The notes under the pieces are model-generated. The model searched no databases, had not been told where the DNA came from, and saw nothing but the letters and a program-made list of their open reading frames with translations. A stretch of DNA of 5,014 nt from Rikenellaceae bacterium (GTDB lineage Bacteria > Bacteroidota > Bacteroidia > Bacteroidales > Rikenellaceae), in NCBI GenBank assembly GCA_020859745.1, contig JAJBVQ010000083.1, positions 1-5,014 on the forward strand, in the 5' to 3' direction. Positions 1 through 3,053 of the stretch are shown in pieces. The position numbers were made by a program, and so were the translations under genes. Numbering within the stretch: position 1 is the first letter of the stretch; each line of letters starts with the position of its first letter.

Positions 1-271
1 GGCGCGGCGCCGGGGCCCATCCGAGCAGCGGGGTGCCCCCCCCCCCGACCTCGACCAGCTCGTCGATGTCGATGCTCTTGCCGGTGCCCCCGCCCCCGTC
101 GCGGAACGAGACCTCGCGCAGTCGCCCGATCTCCCGCATCACGTTGGGACATTCGGCGGCGGTCAGGGTGTAGAGTACGTTGCCGCCCTTATTGGTCTTG
201 CGCCATATGCGCTCCGGGGTAAGCTCGGCTTCGAGCAGTTCGCGGTCGACCGGCTCGATGATCGGTTCCAT
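1..271 (-). CDS. glsB: GNAT/hemolysin-type N-acyltransferase, GlsB/OlsB-like, N-terminal part (cut by window edge)
   Basis: Ninety codons are visible from the ATG at 271, and the frame stays open to the left edge. The protein begins MEPIIEPVDRELLEAELTPE, then has a KTNKGGN segment (residues 25-31), ECPNVMREIGRLREVSFRD (40-58) and GTGKSIDIDE (62-71). I recognise this as the start of the GNAT-fold 'putative hemolysin' family of Bacteroidales. That family includes B. thetaiotaomicron GlsB, which joins a 3-hydroxyacyl chain to glycine to give an N-acylglycine (commendamide-type) lipid; the ornithine-lipid enzyme OlsB is related. The protein is probably cytoplasmic or peripheral at the inner membrane. 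The acyl-CoA/ACP-binding core lies beyond the edge. An in-frame ATG two codons upstream (277) is an equally possible start; 271 was chosen by resemblance to relatives. No Shine-Dalgarno is seen. Residues 72-90 (bases 2-58) depart abruptly from the family and look like sequence error rather than biology. The family call is fairly secure. The glycine specificity is inferred from the neighbouring GlsA-like gene. Confidence 0.78.
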   Translation of the reverse strand, partial: MEPIIEPVDRELLEAELTPERIWRKTNKGGNVLYTLTAAECPNVMREIGRLREVSFRDGGGGTGKSIDIDELVEVGGGGTPLLGWAPAPR

Positions 272-315
272 CGTCATATTTTCGTATCTGGCTGTCTGTT
301 ATCTGAATAGAAGGA

Positions 316-346
316 CAAAAGTAATGATAAATCGCGTTCCGTGAAA
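316..346 (-). promoter_or_regulatory. Bacteroidetes-type promoter for the glsB-like gene
   Basis: Read on the minus strand, TACTTTTG (323 to 316) is an exact match to the Bacteroides -7 element TAnnTTTG. Nineteen bases upstream, TTTC (346 to 343) matches three of four bases of the -33 element TTTG. Transcription would start near 308-312, giving a leader of roughly 30-40 nt before the start codon at 277 or 271. The surrounding DNA is AT-rich, unlike the genes. This suggests the glsB-like gene does not depend only on read-through from the upstream acyltransferase. Confidence 0.6.
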
Positions 347-405
347 TTTTTATTGTGCGGAGGCGGCCCGGCGGAATAGTTCTGTACCCTTGCGCGCGGG
401 CGAAG

Positions 406-498
406 ATGGTTATGGTCAAATATTTATTCGCTATTTTAAACCAACGATTCCCTGCGGAGCGGGCCTTCTTTTCCGGTCGTAGGAATCTACGGCAATAA
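406..498 (+). other. Possible 30-codon small ORF in the 289-bp gap; weak
   Basis: The gap at 272-560 holds the glsB promoter and the 499-541 hairpin, and otherwise no clear gene. The one thing of note on the plus strand is a 30-codon frame opening MVMVKYLFAILNQRF, hydrophobic at its start, whose TAA (496-498) ends exactly where the hairpin begins. A poor promoter match (ATTG at 352-355, 21 bp, TAGTTCTG at 377-384) lies upstream. There is no homology I recognise and no ribosome binding site. A frame this short is expected by chance in AT-rich DNA, so I list it only to account for the gap. Confidence 0.12.
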
Positions 499-541
499 TG
501 ATGCGGTGGATGAGCAACGTCGTTGTCCATCCACCGCATCA
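499..541 (-). terminator. 14-bp perfect hairpin 20 nt after the glsA-like stop; probable terminator
   Basis: TGATGCGGTGGATG (499-512) is exactly complementary to CATCCACCGCATCA (528-541), with a 15-nt loop. Inside the loop CAAC (515-518) can pair with GTTG (522-525), extending the structure towards the tip. In the minus direction the arm begins 19 nt past the stop codon of the acyltransferase (561-563) and is followed by TTATTGCC, a short broken T-tract. The stem and position fit an intrinsic terminator, but the T-tract is weak, so a processing or stabilising 3' hairpin is also possible. No plus-strand gene needs it. A smaller hairpin lies next to it (CGTAG 478-482 with CTACG 487-491, GAAT loop). 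Confidence 0.6.
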
Positions 542-560
542 CGATTCCGCATCAGTATAT

Positions 561-1358
561 TTACGGTTTCAGCGCATAAGTTTTCCGCCGGATAATGTCG
601 ACCCACTCTCGGATCGTATGCTCCTGCGTCAGCTCCACCGGCTCGCCGATATAGATGTCAAGGTGTTTGCCTTTCTGCTCGAACATCTCCTTGGGCAGCA
701 GCACGGTGCCGAGGTTGAGCTTGATCCCCAGCGCCTTGCGCAGCCGTTCGAACCGGTAGAAAAACATCGAGTTGCGACCCTCGATATAGACCGGCACCAC
801 CAGCCGCCCGCTCTCCCAGGCTTTCTGGACGAAGTTCCTGCGCCACGGCGGGTCGGTGATCTGCCCGTGGATCAGCCGCGAGCAGAGGCCCGCCGGAAAG
901 GTGATGACCGCCGTGTCGCTCTCGTACATCTCCACCAGCCGCCGCGCGTAGTCCACGCTCTGCGAGCCGTACTTATTGACCGGCACGAAGATCGGCGCCA
1001 GCGGTTCGAGGTTCATCAGCAGGTCATTGACGATCAGCTTCACCGACGGCACATGCGGGTTCACCGCCTCGGCCAGCATCAGGCCGTCCAGCCCTCCCAG
1101 CGGATGGTTCGAGGCGAAGATCACCCGCCGCCCCTGCGGGATGTTTTCCGTGCCGTGGACCGTGTAGGTCACGCCGATGTAGTCCAGCGTCGAACGGATG
1201 AACTTCATCGGGGGCTGGTCGCCGAAGTTGGCCAGCACGTAGTTTATCTTTCCGAGCCGCACCAGCCGTTCGACCCACCGGACCACGAAGCGGGGTATCC
1301 ACTTCGCCAGCCGGGGATTCTTGTTGCGCAGCAGGCGTCCTATGTCTATGGTTTCCAT
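561..1358 (-). CDS. glsA: PlsC-type lysophospholipid/N-acyl amino acid O-acyltransferase, GlsA-like
   Basis: The protein has 265 residues and is complete, from the ATG at 1358 to the TAA at 561-563. It shows the AGPAT/PlsC acyltransferase layout: an amphipathic N-terminus (1-60), block I FASNHPLGGLDG (81-92) with catalytic His85 and Asp91, a middle LAPIFVPVNKYGS segment (120-132), block III FPAGLCSR (154-161), and block IV VVPVYIEGRNSMFF (187-200). Two family-specific departures from classical PlsC are visible. The catalytic His and Asp are five residues apart rather than four, and block III reads FPAG instead of FPEG. Both are, to my knowledge, normal for the Bacteroidota relatives that include GlsA of B. 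thetaiotaomicron, which O-acylates the N-(3-hydroxyacyl)glycine made by GlsB. The GlsB-like gene lies downstream on the same strand, which supports this role. No clear transmembrane helix is seen, so the enzyme probably sits on the cytoplasmic face of the inner membrane. An ordinary lysophosphatidic acid acyltransferase role cannot be excluded. The glsA symbol is given by similarity and context. Confidence 0.8.
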   Translation of the reverse strand: METIDIGRLLRNKNPRLAKWIPRFVVRWVERLVRLGKINYVLANFGDQPPMKFIRSTLDYIGVTYTVHGTENIPQGRRVIFASNHPLGGLDGLMLAEAVNPHVPSVKLIVNDLLMNLEPLAPIFVPVNKYGSQSVDYARRLVEMYESDTAVITFPAGLCSRLIHGQITDPPWRRNFVQKAWESGRLVVPVYIEGRNSMFFYRFERLRKALGIKLNLGTVLLPKEMFEQKGKHLDIYIGEPVELTQEHTIREWVDIIRRKTYALKP

Positions 1359-1359
1359 A

Positions 1360-1391
1360 TGTGCCGCAAATGTAAAAAAAATGTAACTTTA
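1360..1391 (+). promoter_or_regulatory. Candidate promoter for rsmH and the division operon (weak)
   Basis: TAACTTTA (1384-1391) matches five of the six fixed bases of the -7 element. TGTG (1360-1363), 20 bp upstream, matches three of four -33 bases. Transcription would start near 1395-1400, giving a leader of about 30 nt before the rsmH ATG at 1428. The match is imperfect. The promoter must lie in this 69-bp gap or inside the divergent glsA-like gene, since nothing else precedes rsmH on the plus strand. It sits on the same DNA as the glsA promoter, so the two polymerases could compete. Confidence 0.3.
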
Positions 1392-1398
1392 CCCCAAT
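1367..1398 (-). promoter_or_regulatory. Bacteroidetes-type promoter for the glsA-like gene
   Basis: On the minus strand TACATTTG (1374 to 1367) matches the -7 consensus TAnnTTTG exactly. ATTG (1398 to 1395), 20 bases upstream, matches three of four -33 bases. The predicted transcription start falls at about 1360-1363, only a few bases before the ATG at 1358, so the message would be almost leaderless. The element overlaps the candidate promoter of the divergent rsmH. Confidence 0.55.
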
Positions 1399-1427
1399 TT
1401 TAACCCTTTACGGTCCGTTTTTCGATT

Positions 1428-2339
1428 ATGTCCGAATACCATGACCCCGTCATGCTGCGCGAGAGCGTCGATATGCTGAATATCCGTCCGGACGGCGTCT
1501 ATGTGGACGTCACCTTCGGCGGCGGCGGCCATTCGCGCGAGATACTCGCCCGGCTCGGCAAAAAAGGGCGGCTCATCGCGTTCGACCAGGACGCCGATGC
1601 GCTAGCCAACGCGCCGGACGACAAACGGCTCACGCTGGTGCACAACAACTTCCGGTTCCTGCGCGGCTGCGTGCGGGCGGCAGGGTTCGAACAGGTGGAC
1701 GGCATATTGGCCGACCTCGGCGTTTCGTCGCACCATTTCGATACTGCCGAGCGGGGTTTTTCGTTCCGTTTCGACGGGCCGCTGGACATGCGGATGAACC
1801 GGAACGGCGGGTCGCGGACGGCGGCGGACGTGGTGAATACTTACGAGGCGGAGCAGCTGGCGACCCTTTTCGGGCGTTACGGCGAGCTGGACAAGTGCTT
1901 CCGGGTGGCGAACGCCATTATCCGGCACCGTTCCGAAACCGGGCCGATCGTTACTATTCAGGACTTATTGCAAGCCATCGAAAGCGTGACGCCGAGGGGA
2001 GCGGAGTCGAAGTTCCGGGCCAAGCTGTTCCAGGCTTTGCGGATCGAGGTGAACGGCGAGATGCAGGCGCTGGAGATGATGCTTGCCCAAGCGATCCGGC
2101 TGCTGGCTCCGGGCGGCAGGCTGAGCGTGATCACCTACCATTCGCTGGAAGACCGGCTGACCAAGAATTTCATCCGCAGCGGCACGCCGGACGGCAAGGT
2201 CGAGAAAGACTTTTTCGGACGGGCTTCCGCACCGCTCAGGGCGGTGGGTAAGGTCATTTTACCGACGGAGGAAGAGACCGAGCGGAACCCGCGGGCGCGG
2301 AGCGCGAAACTGCGGGGGGCGGAAAAATTATTCGAGTAA
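1428..2339 (+). CDS. rsmH: 16S rRNA (cytosine(1402)-N4)-methyltransferase RsmH
   Basis: RsmH (MraW) uses S-adenosylmethionine to methylate N4 of C1402 in 16S rRNA, tuning the ribosomal P site; it acts on the 30S subunit in the cytoplasm. The 303-residue protein has the usual family length and every signature in order: YHDPVML (4-10), SAM-binding VDVTFGGGGHS (26-36), FDQD (52-55), ADLGVSS (95-101), GFSFRFDGPLDMRMN (110-124), FQALRIEVNGE (201-211), PGGRLSVITYHSLEDR (228-243) and NPRARSAKLR (287-296). The start at 1428 gives the standard N-terminus and is preceded by T-rich DNA without a Shine-Dalgarno. It is the first plus-strand gene here and, as in most bacteria, leads into ftsL and ftsI. mraZ, its frequent upstream partner, is not next to it. 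Separation from the next gene by 192 bp is unusually long for this cluster. Identification is secure. Confidence 0.98.
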   Translation: MSEYHDPVMLRESVDMLNIRPDGVYVDVTFGGGGHSREILARLGKKGRLIAFDQDADALANAPDDKRLTLVHNNFRFLRGCVRAAGFEQVDGILADLGVSSHHFDTAERGFSFRFDGPLDMRMNRNGGSRTAADVVNTYEAEQLATLFGRYGELDKCFRVANAIIRHRSETGPIVTIQDLLQAIESVTPRGAESKFRAKLFQALRIEVNGEMQALEMMLAQAIRLLAPGGRLSVITYHSLEDRLTKNFIRSGTPDGKVEKDFFGRASAPLRAVGKVILPTEEETERNPRARSAKLRGAEKLFE

Positions 2340-2350
2340 AAATAGCCGAT

Positions 2351-2373
2351 GCCGGGCCGGAGCCTCCCCCGGC
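2351..2373 (+). repeat. Inverted repeat (hairpin 1) in the rsmH-ftsL spacer
   Basis: GCCGGG (2351-2356) pairs with CCCGGC (2368-2373). GGA (2359-2361) pairs with TCC (2365-2367) inside, with a two-base bulge and a GCC loop. It starts 11 nt after the rsmH stop. No T-tract follows, so it does not look like a terminator. Confidence 0.5.
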
Positions 2374-2377
2374 GCAG

Positions 2378-2409
2378 GCCCGCAACCGACGCTGCCAGGT
2401 GTCGCGGGC
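2378..2409 (+). repeat. Inverted repeat (hairpin 2) in the rsmH-ftsL spacer
   Basis: GCCCGC (2378-2383) pairs with GCGGGC (2404-2409). After a four-base bulge, GAC (2388-2390) pairs with GTC (2401-2403). CGGGC at 2418-2422 offers an alternative partner for the left arm, so two mutually exclusive folds are possible. Confidence 0.45.
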
Positions 2410-2483
2410 ACTCCGTCCGGGCTGTAACTACCCCATGGCCGAACGGCGAGGAGGAACCGAGTAGCGAATCGAAGTTAACAATA

Positions 2484-2507
2484 GCGTGCCACGCAGGGCT
2501 TCAGCCC
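2484..2507 (+). repeat. Tandem small hairpins 24 nt upstream of the ftsL start
   Basis: GCGT (2484-2487) pairs with ACGC (2491-2494) around GCC. Directly after it, GGGC (2496-2499) pairs with GCCC (2504-2507) around TTCA. The second is followed by GTTTAGC, only a vestigial T-tract. It could weakly attenuate transcription or protect the ftsL mRNA 5' side; neither is shown by the sequence. Confidence 0.45.
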
Positions 2508-2531
2508 GTTTAGCACAGCAACTCAGATAAA

Positions 2532-3044
2532 ATGTGGTTCAGGAAGCGACATAAGGACGATCGGTGGGCTGGGATGCCGTTGGCGGAGGAGGTTCCGCCC
2601 GCCGTTGCCGTGCCTGACGAGAATGCCACTCCGGAGGACTGGCGCGAGCCGGACGCACCGGTCAGCCCCGAGGAGATACCGGGCGTCGAGGAACCGGCTT
2701 CGGCCGGGGAAGGGCGGGCCCGGCGTAAAAAAAGGGGTATCCGCATCGGGCAGTTCTTCACCGGCAGCGTGCTGTCGCACGACGAGTTCACGCGGCGGCT
2801 GCCGGTGCTGGTTTACATCGTTTTCCTGATGCTGCTCTATATCGCCAACGGATTCCATATCCAGCACAAACACGGCGAACTGGACCGCATCTCGGACGAG
2901 CTCAAACAGCTCAAGACCGAGGCGGTCACCTCTTCGGCCGTGCGGATGACCCTCACCCGCCAGAGCGAGATCGAGCGGCTGCTCGAAGAGCGCGGCATTC
3001 CGCTGGTGCAGGACGGAACGCCGCCCCATATTATCGAAGATTAG
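2532..3044 (+). CDS. ftsL: FtsL-like bitopic cell-division protein
   Basis: The protein has 170 residues with one membrane helix and the layout of the Bacteroidota FtsL-like family. It runs from a cytoplasmic N-terminus (1-89) to the conserved GQFFTGSVLSHDEFTRRLP segment (73-91), the membrane span VLVYIVFLMLLYIANGF (92-108), and a short periplasmic coiled coil (about 110-154: HGELDRISDELKQLKTEA, then LTRQSEIERLLEERG). FtsL scaffolds FtsQ/FtsB and the FtsWI synthase at the septum. Its place between rsmH and ftsI is diagnostic, since FtsL sequences are poorly conserved. The N-terminus is unusual: an acidic, proline-rich, probably disordered stretch (16-60) followed by a basic patch RARRKKRGIR (62-71). 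This makes the protein longer than the roughly 110-120 residues I associate with Bacteroides relatives. The ATG at 2532 follows the A-rich GATAAA, and an in-frame TAG at 2511 prevents much further extension. Met15 is a possible alternative start. Confidence 0.88.
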   Translation: MWFRKRHKDDRWAGMPLAEEVPPAVAVPDENATPEDWREPDAPVSPEEIPGVEEPASAGEGRARRKKRGIRIGQFFTGSVLSHDEFTRRLPVLVYIVFLMLLYIANGFHIQHKHGELDRISDELKQLKTEAVTSSAVRMTLTRQSEIERLLEERGIPLVQDGTPPHIIED

Positions 3045-3053
3045 ACTTTATCC

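Larger units (their letters stand above)
2340..2531 (+). other. 192-bp GC-rich, hairpin-rich spacer between rsmH and ftsL
   Basis: This stretch interrupts an otherwise compact operon (ftsL and ftsI are 9 bp apart). It holds no recognisable gene. Its longest forward frame, 2349-2513, is 54 codons of arginine/proline-rich low-plausibility sequence ending in TAG just before ftsL. No TAnnTTTG promoter was found, so ftsL is probably transcribed through it from upstream. Instead it contains at least three consecutive inverted repeats (2351-2373, 2378-2409, 2484-2507), which suggests RNA structure or an interspersed intergenic repeat. I do not recognise the family. A decaying gene remnant is the other possibility. 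Confidence 0.5.

Noticed and set aside
36..46. Frameshift in glsB at the 11-base C run
   Set aside because: Counting codons shows the LLGW-P pattern still lines up with the expected family spacing after the run, so base substitutions explain the region better than an insertion or deletion.
417..424. Second promoter-like element AATATTTG on the minus strand upstream of glsB
   Set aside because: It misses one base of the -7 consensus and has no -33 match at 19-21 bp. The element at 316-346 is better in both respects.
189..542. 117-codon minus-strand open frame overlapping the glsB start
   Set aside because: It runs across the hairpin, the promoter and the glsB N-terminus in another frame and has no family resemblance. 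It begins with nearly the same peptide (MMRWM...HPPHH) as the plus-strand shadow frame only because both starts lie in the same inverted repeat.
498..1403. 301-codon plus-strand open frame antisense to the glsA-like gene
   Set aside because: It lies opposite a gene with clear acyltransferase motifs. Its sequence is rich in H, R, P and D, as expected of the antisense frame of a GC-rich gene. Its start lies in the 499-541 palindrome.
2349..2513. 54-codon frame in the rsmH-ftsL spacer, in the same frame as ftsL and separated from it by a TAG
   Set aside because: I considered it as a small gene or as an interrupted ftsL N-terminus. The composition is arginine/proline-rich and unlike an FtsL tail, it overlaps strong inverted repeats, and there is no ribosome binding site. 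Chance is the simpler reading.
2727..2737. A7G4 run in ftsL as a programmed frameshift site
   Set aside because: The zero frame (KKRG) continues into the expected conserved segment and membrane helix. The heptamer is not in the X_XXY_YYZ register, and no downstream stimulatory structure or alternative product is evident.
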